From positions 1 to 64,000 of the forward strand of contig NZ_FODD01000032.1 of assembly GCF_900110255.1 (NCBI RefSeq): 64,000 nucleotides of DNA, in the 5' to 3' direction. The position numbers were made by a program, and so were the translations under genes. Shown one piece after another: positions 41,938 through 51,374 of this stretch. Position 1 is the stretch's first letter, and each line of letters opens with the position of its first letter. This DNA comes from Actinacidiphila rubida. Its GTDB lineage: Bacteria > Actinomycetota > Actinomycetes > Streptomycetales > Streptomycetaceae. The notes below the pieces were generated by a model. It saw nothing but the letters and a program-made list of their open reading frames with translations. It was not told the origin of the DNA and ran no database searches.

Positions 41938-43602
41938 ATGACGGGACCGAGGCCGGTGCGCGCACCGCGCGGCACGGAACTGAGCGCTCAGGGATGGCAG
42001 CAGGAAGCCGCGCTGCGGATGCTGCAGAACAACCTCGACCCCGAGGTCGCCGAGCACCCCGACAAGCTCGTCGTCTACGGCGGCACCGGCAAGGCGGCCC
42101 GGGACTGGAACTCGTTCGACGCGATGGTGCGCACGCTGCGCGGCCTGAAGCAGGACGAGACGATGCTCGTCCAGTCCGGCCGGCCGGTGGGTGTCATGCA
42201 GACCCACGAGTGGGCGCCGCGGGTGCTCATCGCCAACTCGAACCTGGTCGGCGACTGGGCGACGTGGGAGGAGTTCCGCCGCCTGGAGGCGCTCGGCCTG
42301 ACCATGTACGGGCAGATGACCGCCGGCAGCTGGATCTACATCGGCACCCAGGGCATCCTCCAGGGCACCTACGAGACGTTCGCCGCCGTCGCCGCCAAGA
42401 AGTTCGGCGGGAGCCTGGCCGGCACCATCACGCTGACCGCCGGCCTCGGCGGCATGGGCGGCGCCCAGCCCCTCGCGGTCACCATGAACGGCGGCGTGGC
42501 CCTGTGCATCGACTGCGACCCGCGGGCCATCACCCGGCGCATCGAGCACCGCTACCTCGACGTGCGGGCCGACTCCCTGGAGCACGCCCTGCAGCTGGCC
42601 ACCGAGGCCCGCGACGCGCGCCGGCCGCTGTCCATCGGCGTGCTCGGCAACGCCGCCGAGCTCGTCCCGCAGCTGCTGGCGATGGGTGCCCCGATCGACG
42701 TCGTCACCGACCAGACCTCCGCCCACGACCCGCTGGCGTACCTGCCCCTGGGCGTGGACCTGGACGACATGGCCGCGCTGGCCGCCGAGAAGCCCGCCGA
42801 TTTCACCCAGCGGGCCCGCGAGTCCATGGCACGCCACGTGGAGGCCATGGTCGGCTTCCAGGACGCCGGCGCCGAGGTCTTCGACTACGGCAACTCCATC
42901 CGCGGCGAGGCCCAACTCGCCGGTTACGAGCGGGCGTTCGCCTTCCCCGGCTTCGTCCCCGCGTACATCAGGCCGCTGTTCTGCGAGGGCAAGGGCCCGT
43001 TCCGGTGGGCCGCGCTGTCCGGCGACCCCGCCGACATCGCCGCCACCGACCGCGCGATCCTCGACCTGTTCCCCGAGAACGAGTCGCTGGCCCGGTGGAT
43101 CAAGCTGGCGGGCGAGCGCGTGCACTTCCAGGGCCTGCCGGCCCGCATCTGCTGGCTCGGCTACGGCGAGCGCGACCGCGCCGGGGAGCGCTTCAACGAG
43201 ATGGTCGCCGACGGCACGCTGAAGGCCCCCGTCGTCATCGGCCGCGACCACCTGGACTGCGGCTCGGTGGCCTCCCCGTACCGGGAGACCGAGGCGATGC
43301 TCGACGGCTCCGACGCCATCGCGGACTGGCCGCTGCTCAACGCCATGGTCAACGTCGCCTCCGGCGCCTCGTGGGTGTCCATCCACCACGGCGGCGGCGT
43401 CGGCATCGGCCGCTCGATCCACGCCGGGCAGGTCACCGTCGCCGACGGCACCGCGCTGGCCGGCGAGAAGATCCGCCGCGTGCTCACCAACGACCCGGGC
43501 ATGGGCGTCATCCGCCACGTCGACGCCGGCTACGACCGCGCCGACGAGGTCGCCGCCGACCGCGGGGTGCGCGTTCCCATGCGGGAGGGCGACACCCGGT
43601 GA
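41938..43602 (+). CDS. hutU: Urocanate hydratase
   Basis: Catalyses the second step of histidine degradation, urocanate to imidazolonepropionate, using tightly bound NAD+. The 554-aa length fits HutU. Landmarks are GGTGKAARDWNSFDAMV, VMQTHEWAPRVLIANSNLVG, the NAD loop GLGGMGGAQPLAVTMNGGV, YGERDRAGERFNEMV, and GASWVSIHHGGGVGIG. ATG at 41938 has GAGGAGG at 41923-41929. The next gene starts inside the stop codon (GTGA). Confidence 0.97.
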   Translation: MTGPRPVRAPRGTELSAQGWQQEAALRMLQNNLDPEVAEHPDKLVVYGGTGKAARDWNSFDAMVRTLRGLKQDETMLVQSGRPVGVMQTHEWAPRVLIANSNLVGDWATWEEFRRLEALGLTMYGQMTAGSWIYIGTQGILQGTYETFAAVAAKKFGGSLAGTITLTAGLGGMGGAQPLAVTMNGGVALCIDCDPRAITRRIEHRYLDVRADSLEHALQLATEARDARRPLSIGVLGNAAELVPQLLAMGAPIDVVTDQTSAHDPLAYLPLGVDLDDMAALAAEKPADFTQRARESMARHVEAMVGFQDAGAEVFDYGNSIRGEAQLAGYERAFAFPGFVPAYIRPLFCEGKGPFRWAALSGDPADIAATDRAILDLFPENESLARWIKLAGERVHFQGLPARICWLGYGERDRAGERFNEMVADGTLKAPVVIGRDHLDCGSVASPYRETEAMLDGSDAIADWPLLNAMVNVASGASWVSIHHGGGVGIGRSIHAGQVTVADGTALAGEKIRRVLTNDPGMGVIRHVDAGYDRADEVAADRGVRVPMREGDTR

Positions 43603-44888
43603 CCCGCGGCACGCACGACACCCCCGGCGCGGCGGGATCCGCCGCGTCCGCGGGCGCCCCGGACAGCATCGCGGGCAGCGGCTTCCACGCCATGTGGCGG
43701 GACCTGCACGGCATCGGCCGGCACCCGCGGACCGGCGGCTACCGGCGCTACGCGTGGAGCGCGGCCGACGCGGACTGCCGCGCCTGGTTCCGGCAGGAGG
43801 CCGCCGCCCGCGGCCTGGCCTACGAGGTCGACCGCAACGGCAACCAGTGGGCCTGGCTGGGCGATCCCGCCCAGGGCGATGCCGTCGTCACCGGCTCCCA
43901 CCTGGACTCGGTGCCCGACGGCGGCGCGTTCGACGGCCCGCTCGGCGTCGTCTCCGCGTTCGCCGCCCTCGACGAGCTGCGGTCGCGCGGCGCCCGGCCC
44001 GGCCGGCCGCTCGCCGTGGTGAACTTCGGCGACGAGGAGGGCGCCCGGTTCGGCCTCGCCTGCGTCGGCTCCCGCCTGACCGCCGGCCAGCTCCGCCCCG
44101 AGCAGGCGCGCGAGCTGCGCGACGCCGGCGGGGTGAGCCTGCCGCAGGCCATGGAGGCCGCAGGGCACGACCCGGACGCGATCGGTCCCGACCCCGAACG
44201 CCTCGCGGGCATCGGCGCGTTCGTCGAGCTGCACATCGAGCAGGGCCGCGCCCTGGACCTCGGCGGCGGCCCGGTCGGCGTGGCCTCCGCGATCTGGCCG
44301 CACGGCCGCTGGCGGTTCGACTTCGGCGGCCAGGCCAACCACGCGGGCACCACCCGCCTGGAGGACCGCCGCGACCCGATGCTCACCTACGCCACCACCG
44401 TGCTCGCCGCCCGCAAGAAGGCCCGGCTGGCCGGCGCGCTCGCCACCTTCGGCAAGGTCCAGGTCGAACCCAACGGCGTGAACGCCATCGCCTCCCTGGT
44501 CCGCGGCTGGCTGGACTCGCGGGCCGCCGACGAGGAGACGCTCGCCACCGTCGTCGCGGCCATCGAACAGGCGGCGTGCGAACGCGGGGCCCGCGACGGC
44601 GTCGACGTGACGGTCACGCGGGAGTCCTTCACCCCCGTGGTGGAGTTCGCACACGAACTGCGCGACACCCTCGCCGCGCTGGTCAGCCCGGACGCCCCCG
44701 TCCCCGTGCTGCCCACCGGAGCGGGACACGACGCCGGAATCCTCTCCGCCGCCGTGCCGACCGCCATGCTGTTCGTACGCAACCCCACGGGCGTGTCGCA
44801 CTCCCCGGCCGAATCGGCGGCCGAGGACGACTGCGTGGCAGGGGTGACGGCACTGGCCGACGTACTGGAGGGTCTCGCGTGCAGGTGA
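43599..44888 (+). CDS. M20 amidohydrolase (allantoate/N-carbamoyl type) in hut cluster
   Basis: The M20 hydantoinase/carbamoylase pattern is clear: VTGSHLDSVPDGGAFDGPLG (metal His and Asp), NFGDEEGARFG (Glu pair), FVELHIEQGRALD (His), the lid motif GQANHAGTTRLEDRRD, and GVSHSPAE (last His). Relatives cleave allantoate, N-carbamoyl or N-formyl amino acids. HutF makes N-formylglutamate and no hutG is present in the cluster, so this enzyme may be the deformylase. That role is inference. It starts in the hutU stop (GTGA) and overlaps hutF by 10 bases. Confidence 0.85.
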   Translation: MTRGTHDTPGAAGSAASAGAPDSIAGSGFHAMWRDLHGIGRHPRTGGYRRYAWSAADADCRAWFRQEAAARGLAYEVDRNGNQWAWLGDPAQGDAVVTGSHLDSVPDGGAFDGPLGVVSAFAALDELRSRGARPGRPLAVVNFGDEEGARFGLACVGSRLTAGQLRPEQARELRDAGGVSLPQAMEAAGHDPDAIGPDPERLAGIGAFVELHIEQGRALDLGGGPVGVASAIWPHGRWRFDFGGQANHAGTTRLEDRRDPMLTYATTVLAARKKARLAGALATFGKVQVEPNGVNAIASLVRGWLDSRAADEETLATVVAAIEQAACERGARDGVDVTVTRESFTPVVEFAHELRDTLAALVSPDAPVPVLPTGAGHDAGILSAAVPTAMLFVRNPTGVSHSPAESAAEDDCVAGVTALADVLEGLACR

Positions 44889-46243
44889 CGTACTGGCTGG
44901 AGCACGCCTGGCTGGGCACCCACGTCGAACCGGGGGTCGCGCTGACCGCCGCCGACGGACGGATCACCGAGGTGCGCACGGCAGTGCCCGAACCGCCGCC
45001 GGGCGCGACGGTGCTGCGCGGCCTGACCCTGCCGGGCCTCGCCAACGCCCACAGCCACGCCTTCCACCGCGCCCTGCGCGGCACCGTCCAGGTCGGCACC
45101 GGCACCTTCTGGACCTGGCGCGAGCTCATGTACTCCGTCGCCTACCACCTCACCCCGGACTCGTACTTCGAGCTGGCCCGCGCGGTGTACGGCGAGATGG
45201 CACTGGCCGGCATCACCTGCGTCGGGGAGTTCCACTACCTGCACCACCAGCTGGACGGCACCCCGTACGCCGACCCCAACGCGATGGGCCGGGCGCTGAT
45301 CGCCGCCGCCGCCGAGGCCGGCATCCGGATCACGCTGCTGGACACCGCGTACCTGCACGGCGGCCTGGCGCGTGGCGGCTACCAGCCGCTGGAGGGCGCG
45401 CAGCGCAGGTTCGGCGACGGCACCGCGGACCGCTGGCACGCGCGCTGGTCGCAGCTCGACGACGGCGACCTCGGCGACCACGCCAGGATCGGCGCGGCCC
45501 TGCACTCGGTGCGCGCGTTCTCCGACCGCGACGGCTACAAGCTCTTCGCCGAGTGGACGCGGGACACGCCCACCCACATCCACCTGTCGGAGCAGCCGGG
45601 CGAGAACGAGGCGTGCCTCGCCTTCCACGGCCGCACCCCCGCGCGCCTGCTCGCCGACTCCGGCTTCTGGGGCCCGCACACCACCGCCGTGCACGCCACC
45701 CACCTCACCGGCGAGGACATCTCGCTGCTCGGGCGGGCCGGCAGCACGGTGTGCATGTGCCCCACCACCGAGCGGGACCTGGCCGACGGCATCGGCCCGG
45801 CGCCCCAACTCCGGCGTGCGGGAAGTCCGTTGAGCCTCGGCAGTGACAGCCACGCGGTGATCGACATCCTGGAGGAGGCGCGGGCGCTCGAACTCGACGA
45901 GCGGCTGCGCAGCCGTACCCGCGGCCACTGGACGGCGGCCCAGTTGCTGCGTGCCGCCACCGAGGACGGCCACGCCTGCCTGGGCTGGGCGGACGCCGGG
46001 CGGCTGGAGGCCGGCGCGCTCGCCGACTTCACCACCGTCGCCCTGGACTCGGTGCGCACCGCGGGACCCCACCCGCGGCTGGCCGCCGAGACGGCCGTGT
46101 TCGCCGCGAGCGCGGCGGACATCCGGCACACGGTCGTGGCGGGGCGTCAGATCGTCCGCGACGGGGCGCACCAGCTGATCGACGACGTGCCGGGGGCGCT
46201 GGCCGCGGCGATCGCCGCCGTCGTCCGCGGCACGACCGGCTGA
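44879..46243 (+). CDS. hutF: Formimidoylglutamate deiminase
   Basis: An amidohydrolase-superfamily deaminase (454 aa): metal site GLANAHSHAFHRALRG, HIHLSEQPGENE, HATHLTGEDI (His and Glu), and SLGSDSHAVIDILEEARALEL (Asp). The pattern matches HutF, which converts N-formimidoylglutamate to N-formylglutamate and ammonia. The GTG at 44879 is preferred because GGAGGG ends 5 bases upstream; a GTG at 44885 is possible. It follows the M20 gene with a 10-base overlap and lies 200 bases before hutI. Confidence 0.92.
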   Translation: MQVTYWLEHAWLGTHVEPGVALTAADGRITEVRTAVPEPPPGATVLRGLTLPGLANAHSHAFHRALRGTVQVGTGTFWTWRELMYSVAYHLTPDSYFELARAVYGEMALAGITCVGEFHYLHHQLDGTPYADPNAMGRALIAAAAEAGIRITLLDTAYLHGGLARGGYQPLEGAQRRFGDGTADRWHARWSQLDDGDLGDHARIGAALHSVRAFSDRDGYKLFAEWTRDTPTHIHLSEQPGENEACLAFHGRTPARLLADSGFWGPHTTAVHATHLTGEDISLLGRAGSTVCMCPTTERDLADGIGPAPQLRRAGSPLSLGSDSHAVIDILEEARALELDERLRSRTRGHWTAAQLLRAATEDGHACLGWADAGRLEAGALADFTTVALDSVRTAGPHPRLAAETAVFAASAADIRHTVVAGRQIVRDGAHQLIDDVPGALAAAIAAVVRGTTG

Positions 46244-46443
46244 GCTCCGGCACCGGTGGGGCCTCCCCTTCATCCCCTCCCGGTGCGGGCGCCGGCGTCG
46301 GACCCGCGGCCGGACCCCCGGCCGGGGCCGCGTCCCGCCCCGACCCCGCCCGGCGCCCCGGGCCGCACCCCGAGCCGGAGCGCCGGGAGCCCCGGCCCGA
46401 CCACCTGCCCCACGACGGCACACGGAAACGGAGAACGACGGCC

Positions 46444-47643
46444 ATGACGGCCAGCACGCTCATCACCCACATCGGCAGCCTGGTCACCAACGATCCCTCC
46501 CTCCCCGACGCCGATCCCGCGTCCGGCCCGCTCGGCGTGCTGCGCGACGCCGCGGTCGCCATCGAGGGCGACCGCATCGCCTGGGTCGGCCCCTCCAGCA
46601 GAGCACCCGCCACCGACAACGCGGTCGACGCCGACGGCCGCGCGCTGCTCCCCGGCTTCGTCGACTCCCACTCGCACCTGGTCTTCGCCGGGGACCGCAC
46701 CGCCGAGTTCGCGGCCCGCATGTCCGGCCGCCCCTACACCGCCGGCGGCATCCGCACCACCGTCGCCGCGACCCGGGCCGCCTCGGACGCCGAACTGTCC
46801 GGCGCCGTCGGCCGCTACGTCGCCGAGGCGCTGCGGCAGGGCACCACCACCCTGGAGACCAAGTCCGGCTACGGCCTGACGGTCCAGGACGAGGCCCGCA
46901 GCCTGCGGATCGCCCGCGCGCACACCGAGGAGACCACCTACCTCGGCGCGCACATCGTCGCCCCCGAGTTCGCCGACGACCCGGCCGGGTACGTCGCCCT
47001 GGTCACCGGCGAGATGCTGGACGCCTGCGCGCCGCACGCCCGCTGGGTCGACGTGTTCTGCGAGCGCGGCGCGTTCGACGGCGACCAGGCCCGGGCCGTC
47101 CTGGAGGCGGGCCGGTCCCGCGGCCTGACCCCGCGGGTGCACGCCAACCAGCTCGGGCACGGTCCGGGCGTGCAGCTGGCCGTGGAGCTGGGCGCGGCCT
47201 CCGCCGACCACTGCACGCACCTGGACGACGCGGACGTCGACGCGCTCGCCGGCAGCGGCGGCGCGACCGTGGCCACGCTGCTGCCGGGCGCGGAGTTCTC
47301 CACCAGGGCCCGCTACCCCGACGCCCGCCGGCTGCTCGACGCGGGCGTGACCGTCGCGCTGTCCACGGACTGCAACCCCGGCTCGTCGTTCACCAGCTCG
47401 ATGCCGTTCTGCGTCGCCGTCGCGGTCCGCGACATGGGCATGACGCCGGACGAGGCCGTGCACGCCGCGACCTACGGCGGCGCGCGGGCGCTGCGCCGCG
47501 ACGACGTGGGCCGGGTCACCCCCGGCGCGCGGGCCGACCTCCTGCTGCTGGACGCGCCCAGCCACGTCCACCTCGCCTACCGCCCGGGCGTGCCCCTGAC
47601 CAGCGCCGTGTGGCGACGCGGCAAGGCGGCCTACCTGCGCTGA
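46444..47643 (+). CDS. hutI: Imidazolonepropionase
   Basis: Third step of histidine degradation, opening the imidazolone ring to N-formimidoylglutamate. The amidohydrolase fold shows LPGFVDSHSHLVFAGDR (metal site), ETKSGYGL, THEETTYLGAHIV-like spacing, HANQLGHGPG, ADHCTHLDDAD and STDCNPGSSFTSSM. It is 399 aa, typical. A 200-bp GC-rich spacer after hutF holds no gene or clear promoter. The usual hutH (histidine ammonia lyase) is not in this window. Confidence 0.93.
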   Translation: MTASTLITHIGSLVTNDPSLPDADPASGPLGVLRDAAVAIEGDRIAWVGPSSRAPATDNAVDADGRALLPGFVDSHSHLVFAGDRTAEFAARMSGRPYTAGGIRTTVAATRAASDAELSGAVGRYVAEALRQGTTTLETKSGYGLTVQDEARSLRIARAHTEETTYLGAHIVAPEFADDPAGYVALVTGEMLDACAPHARWVDVFCERGAFDGDQARAVLEAGRSRGLTPRVHANQLGHGPGVQLAVELGAASADHCTHLDDADVDALAGSGGATVATLLPGAEFSTRARYPDARRLLDAGVTVALSTDCNPGSSFTSSMPFCVAVAVRDMGMTPDEAVHAATYGGARALRRDDVGRVTPGARADLLLLDAPSHVHLAYRPGVPLTSAVWRRGKAAYLR

Positions 47644-47713
47644 CGCGCAGGGGCCGCCTCGGGTGCCGGAACGGGGCCCGCCGGACGCGGGGCTCCCGGA
47701 TACGGGCTGGGTG

Positions 47714-48646
47714 TCACTCCTCGACGAGCAGGCCGCGGCGCAGCCGCAGCAGCGTGCGGCTCAGCAGCCGGGAGACGTGCATCTGCGAGATGCCCAGCTC
47801 CTCGCCGATCTCGGACTGGGTGAGGTTGCCCACGAAGCGCAGGCTGAGGATGGTCCGGTCGCGCTGCGGGAGCTGCGCGATCAGCGGCTTGAGGGACTCG
47901 ACGAACTCGACGCCCTCCAGGTCGTGGTCCTCGTAGCCGATGCGGTCCGCGAGCGCCCCCTCCGGGTCGTCCTCGGCGGGCTGCGCGTCCAGCGAGCTGG
48001 CGGTGTACGCGTTGCTCGCCGACATGCCCTCGATGACCTCGTGCTCGGGCAGGCCCAGCCGCTCGGCCAGCTCGCGCACGGTCGGGGTGCGGTCCAGCTG
48101 CTGCGCCAGTTCGTCGCCGGCCTTCGCCAGGTCGAGCCGCAGCTCCTGCAGCCGGCGCGGCACGCGCACCGACCAGCTGGTGTCGCGGAAGAACCGCTTG
48201 ATCTCACCGACGATCGTCGGCATCGCGAACGTGGGGAACTCCACTTCGCGGCTCAGCTCGAACCGGTCGATCGCCTTGATCAGACCGATCGTGCCGACCT
48301 GGATGATGTCCTCCATTGGCTCGCTGCGGGTGCGGAACCGCGACGCGGCGAACTTCACCAGCGCCAGGTTCAGCTCCACGAGCGTGTTGCGCACGTAGGA
48401 GTACTCGTAGGTGCCCTCGTCGAGCGACTGCAGGCGGGCGAAGAGCGTCTTGGACAGCGCTCGCGCGTCCACCGGCCCGATCTCGTCGTACGGGGGGATG
48501 ACCGGGAGGTCCTCCAGGCCCTCGAACGCCGCCGGCACGCCGTGTGCCGTCCCGCTGTCTCCGCTGTCCGTGTGGACGGGCGCCGTGCGGACGGGCGCTG
48601 CCCCTTGCTGTTCCTGCTCATGATCCAGGCCGAGCCGGGGTGTCAT
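47714..48646 (-). CDS. sigI: RNA polymerase sigma factor, SigB/F family (SigI type)
   Basis: A 310-aa group 3 sigma factor. Region 2 reads LVELNLALVKFAASRFRTRS, then MEDIIQVGTIGLIKAIDRFE and REVEFPTFAMPTIVGEIKRF; region 4 contains the helix-turn-helix GNLTQSEIGEELGISQMHVS. This is the SigF/SigB/SigI subfamily that recognises stress promoters. STAS and anti-sigma ATPase genes lie divergent beside it, as in the S. coelicolor sigI cluster, so I use sigI as a provisional name. Activity should be controlled by partner switching. Confidence 0.9.
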   Translation of the reverse strand: MTPRLGLDHEQEQQGAAPVRTAPVHTDSGDSGTAHGVPAAFEGLEDLPVIPPYDEIGPVDARALSKTLFARLQSLDEGTYEYSYVRNTLVELNLALVKFAASRFRTRSEPMEDIIQVGTIGLIKAIDRFELSREVEFPTFAMPTIVGEIKRFFRDTSWSVRVPRRLQELRLDLAKAGDELAQQLDRTPTVRELAERLGLPEHEVIEGMSASNAYTASSLDAQPAEDDPEGALADRIGYEDHDLEGVEFVESLKPLIAQLPQRDRTILSLRFVGNLTQSEIGEELGISQMHVSRLLSRTLLRLRRGLLVEE

Positions 48647-48835
48647 GTGCTCATCCCTCTCTTGCGGCGGGCGGATGGCTGTGCCGTGGCCGATGGCCGC
48701 TCCTTAGCCGTATTCCACCCCTACCCCCTTTCCCTCGTATGGCGCAAGTTCAGAGCCCGAATCACACCGACTACCGCCGGGTGCGCTAAACGCGTAGGGT
48801 CAAACGGGCTTCACCGGGATCACGAAGGAGCGCAC

Positions 48836-49204
48836 ATGGACCGCGAGGCCGTCGGAACCGCCGACCTCGGCAGACTGCACGTCGAGGTGCGAGAGCACGG
48901 CAGGTCGGCGATCTTCACCCCGTCCGGCGAACTCGACCACCACACGGCGGAACTCCTGTCGGGTCCGATGGCCGACGCCATGGACACCGGGATCTCCCGC
49001 CTGGTCGTGGACTGCGGCAGCCTGGCCTTCTGCGACTCCACCGGCCTCAACGTGCTGCTGGGGGCCCGGCTGCGGGCCGAGCAGATGGGCGGCGGCGTCC
49101 ACCTCGCGGCGATGCAGCCCACCGTTTCCCGGGTGTTCGAGATCACCGGCGCGGAAGCGGTCTTCACCCTGCACGACACCCTTGACCAGGCACTTCAGGA
49201 ATAG
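48836..49204 (+). CDS. STAS-domain anti-anti-sigma factor
   Basis: A 122-aa SpoIIAA-like protein: SAIFTPSGELDHHTAELL, LVVDCGSLAFCDSTGLNVLL (the Ser in CDSTGL is the phosphorylation site), and a C-terminal helix. In partner switching, the unphosphorylated form releases the sigma factor from its ATPase anti-sigma. ATG at 48836 has GAAGGAG at 48824-48830. TAGGGT at 48795-48800 may be a -10 box. It lies between sigI (divergent) and the ATPase gene. Confidence 0.88.
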   Translation: MDREAVGTADLGRLHVEVREHGRSAIFTPSGELDHHTAELLSGPMADAMDTGISRLVVDCGSLAFCDSTGLNVLLGARLRAEQMGGGVHLAAMQPTVSRVFEITGAEAVFTLHDTLDQALQE

Positions 49205-49347
49205 CGCGCCGTGGGGGTGGGGGAACTGCGCACAGCAGAGGTGAGCCGTGGGGGCCGGGCTTTTGTGGCACCGCGGACGTGTTCCCGGAGATCGACCGGG
49301 CAGGAGACAGACGGAACCGCGCCGGACATCCGTGAGGTGAGGCTGAG

Positions 49348-49854
49348 ATGAGCACCACCCGGCCCTACGCCGCGGACGACCGCGGTCCGGACACGGGCGA
49401 CACCGTCGAGTCGTCCGGCCTGGACGGGCAGGCCCCGACCCTCGACGAGCAGGTGCTGACCCTGCCGCTCACCGGGGAGAGCGGCATAGTGCCGCGCGCC
49501 CGGGACTTCACCCGCCAGGCGCTGCACGCGTGGGGCTGGCTGCCCGCCGCCACCGCCGACCGCAGGGCCGCCGCGGAGGACGTGCTGCTGGTCGTCTCGG
49601 AACTCGTCACCAACGCCTGCCTGCACGCCGGCGGGCCGGAGGAGCTCCGGCTGTGGCGCCACTCCAAGGCGCTGCGCATGGAGGTCGTCGACGGCGGCAC
49701 CGGTGACCCGGCGCCGCGCACTCCGCACCGCTCCGGCCGCCCGGGCGGCCACGGCATGTTCATCGTCCAGCGCCTGTGCCTGGACTGGGGCGTGGTGCGC
49801 AACGCCGACCGGCCCGGCAAGACGGTCTGGGCGGAGCTCGCCGCGCCGTCCTGA
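49348..49854 (+). CDS. Anti-sigma ATPase (RsbW-like), SigI partner
   Basis: A 168-aa GHKL protein with LVVSELVTNACLHAGGPEEL (N-box), RMEVVDGGTGD (G1) and GHGMFIVQRLCLDWG (G2). An acidic low-complexity N-terminal 40 residues precede it. It is expected to bind the adjacent SigI-type sigma factor and phosphorylate the STAS protein. It follows the STAS gene by 143 bases on the same strand. Confidence 0.87.
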   Translation: MSTTRPYAADDRGPDTGDTVESSGLDGQAPTLDEQVLTLPLTGESGIVPRARDFTRQALHAWGWLPAATADRRAAAEDVLLVVSELVTNACLHAGGPEELRLWRHSKALRMEVVDGGTGDPAPRTPHRSGRPGGHGMFIVQRLCLDWGVVRNADRPGKTVWAELAAPS

Positions 49855-49920
49855 GCGCCGCCGCACGCCCAGCCGCCCACGGGCCCGGCCCAGCCCGGTC
49901 CGCGCCCCCGCCGACCCGCC

Positions 49921-51327
49921 CTAGCCGCGCAGCACCCGTACCAGCGCGTCCAGCGCCGCCGGGTAGCCGCCCTCGCCGGGCGTGCCGTATCCGATGATCA
50001 GGCCCTGCGGCCGGTCGTCCGCCGGCTCGTGCCAGTGGTCGCCGAGCGTGCCCAGGGCCAGACCCGCGCGCGCGGCGCGGTCGCGGACCGCCGTCTCGTC
50101 CGGGCCCTCGGGGTCCAGCCGCAGCAGGGCGTGGAGCCCCGCCGCGATGCCACTGGGCGCGTGCCGCCCGGCCAGCCGGGACACCAGCAGGTCCCGCCGC
50201 CGCCGGTAGCGCAGCCGGCCCGCGCGCACCTGCCGGTCGTAGCCGTGGTCGGTGATCAGCTCGGCCAGCGCGAGCTGCCCGACGGCGCCGGTGTGGAAGT
50301 CGCTGTAGAGCTTCGCCTCGGCGACCGGCCCGACCAGCCGTGCCGGCAGCACCATCCAGCCGAGCCGCAGCGCCGGGCCCAGCGTCTTGGAGGCCGTGCC
50401 GAGGTACACCACGTGCTCGGGGGCCATGCCCTGGAGCGCGCCGACCGGCTGGCGGTCGTAGCGGAACTCGCCGTCGTAGTCGTCCTCGACCACCAGCCCG
50501 CCGCCGCCCCGCGCCCACCCGGCCAGCGCGTGCCTCCTGGCCGGGTGCAGGGTGACGCCCGTCGGGTACTGGTGCGCGGGCGTGACCACGACCGCGTCGG
50601 CGTCCACCGCGCCGCCCAGCAGGTCGGTGCGGGCGCCCAGCGCGTCCGTGGGCAGCGCCACCACGCGCCCGCCGGCGCGCCGCACCACCTCGCGGTGGAA
50701 CGGCAGCCCGGGGTCCTCCATCGCCACGACCGGGCCCGCGACGGCGACCAGCAGGGCCAGCCCCTGGACGTACCCGGAGGTCACCACGATCCGCTCGGGG
50801 TCGGCGACGACGCCGCGGGCCCGGCCCAGGTAGTCCGCGAGGGCCGTGCGCAGCGGCAGGGCGCCCCGCGGGTCGCCGTAGTCGAACGCGGCGGAGGGCG
50901 CGGCGGCCAGCGCCCGGCGGGTCGCCCGCACCCAGGCGGCCGCGGGGAACGACGTGACGTCGGGACTGCCCGGCCGCAGGTCGTGCCGGGGCGGCGGCAC
51001 CGAGCCGGGCGCGGGCGGCGCGGCGGGGGACGCGCGGCCGGGCCGCTCGGCGACGACGGTCCCCGAGCCCTGCCGGGCCGTGAGGTACCCCTCGGCGATG
51101 AGCTGGTCGAAGGCGGCCTTCACCGTGCCGCGGGACAGGCCGAGCTGGTCGGCGAGGCGCCGGGTGGACGGCAGCCGTGCGGCCGGGGCGAGGCGCCCGC
51201 CGCGGACGGCGTCCCGCAGGGCGCGCTCCAGCGCGGCGCGGCGCCCGCCGGGGCCGGGTGACGCCCCCAGGTCCAGATGCAGGTCGACGCCCGAGGAACC
51301 CGGGAAAGTGGGCCAGGAATCAGCCAT
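49921..51327 (-). CDS. MocR/PdxR-family regulator (GntR HTH + aminotransferase fold)
   Basis: Residues about 30-90 are a GntR helix-turn-helix (LPSTRRLADQLGLSRGTVKA). The rest resembles a class I aminotransferase, with VVTSGYVQGLALL, VVVTPAHQYPTGVTL, VVEDDYDGEFRYD and the PLP-lysine motif YLGTASKTLGPALRLGW. MocR proteins sense PLP or amino-acid adducts. ATG at 51327 gives 468 aa. The divergent neighbour, an AhpD-like protein, starts 48 bp away and is the likely target. Confidence 0.9.
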   Translation of the reverse strand: MADSWPTFPGSSGVDLHLDLGASPGPGGRRAALERALRDAVRGGRLAPAARLPSTRRLADQLGLSRGTVKAAFDQLIAEGYLTARQGSGTVVAERPGRASPAAPPAPGSVPPPRHDLRPGSPDVTSFPAAAWVRATRRALAAAPSAAFDYGDPRGALPLRTALADYLGRARGVVADPERIVVTSGYVQGLALLVAVAGPVVAMEDPGLPFHREVVRRAGGRVVALPTDALGARTDLLGGAVDADAVVVTPAHQYPTGVTLHPARRHALAGWARGGGGLVVEDDYDGEFRYDRQPVGALQGMAPEHVVYLGTASKTLGPALRLGWMVLPARLVGPVAEAKLYSDFHTGAVGQLALAELITDHGYDRQVRAGRLRYRRRRDLLVSRLAGRHAPSGIAAGLHALLRLDPEGPDETAVRDRAARAGLALGTLGDHWHEPADDRPQGLIIGYGTPGEGGYPAALDALVRVLRG

Positions 51328-51352
51328 GGAACTGGACCTTATCGGGGATCCA
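51325..51352. promoter_or_regulatory. Inverted repeat between MocR and AhpD-like genes
   Basis: ATGGA (51325-51329) and TCCAT (51348-51352) form inverted arms around GGACC and GGATC in the 47-bp gap between the divergent starts. MocR operators are often of this size. The left arm overlaps the MocR start codon. Confidence 0.3.
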
Positions 51353-51374
51353 TTCGCGCCGTAACGTCGAGGCC

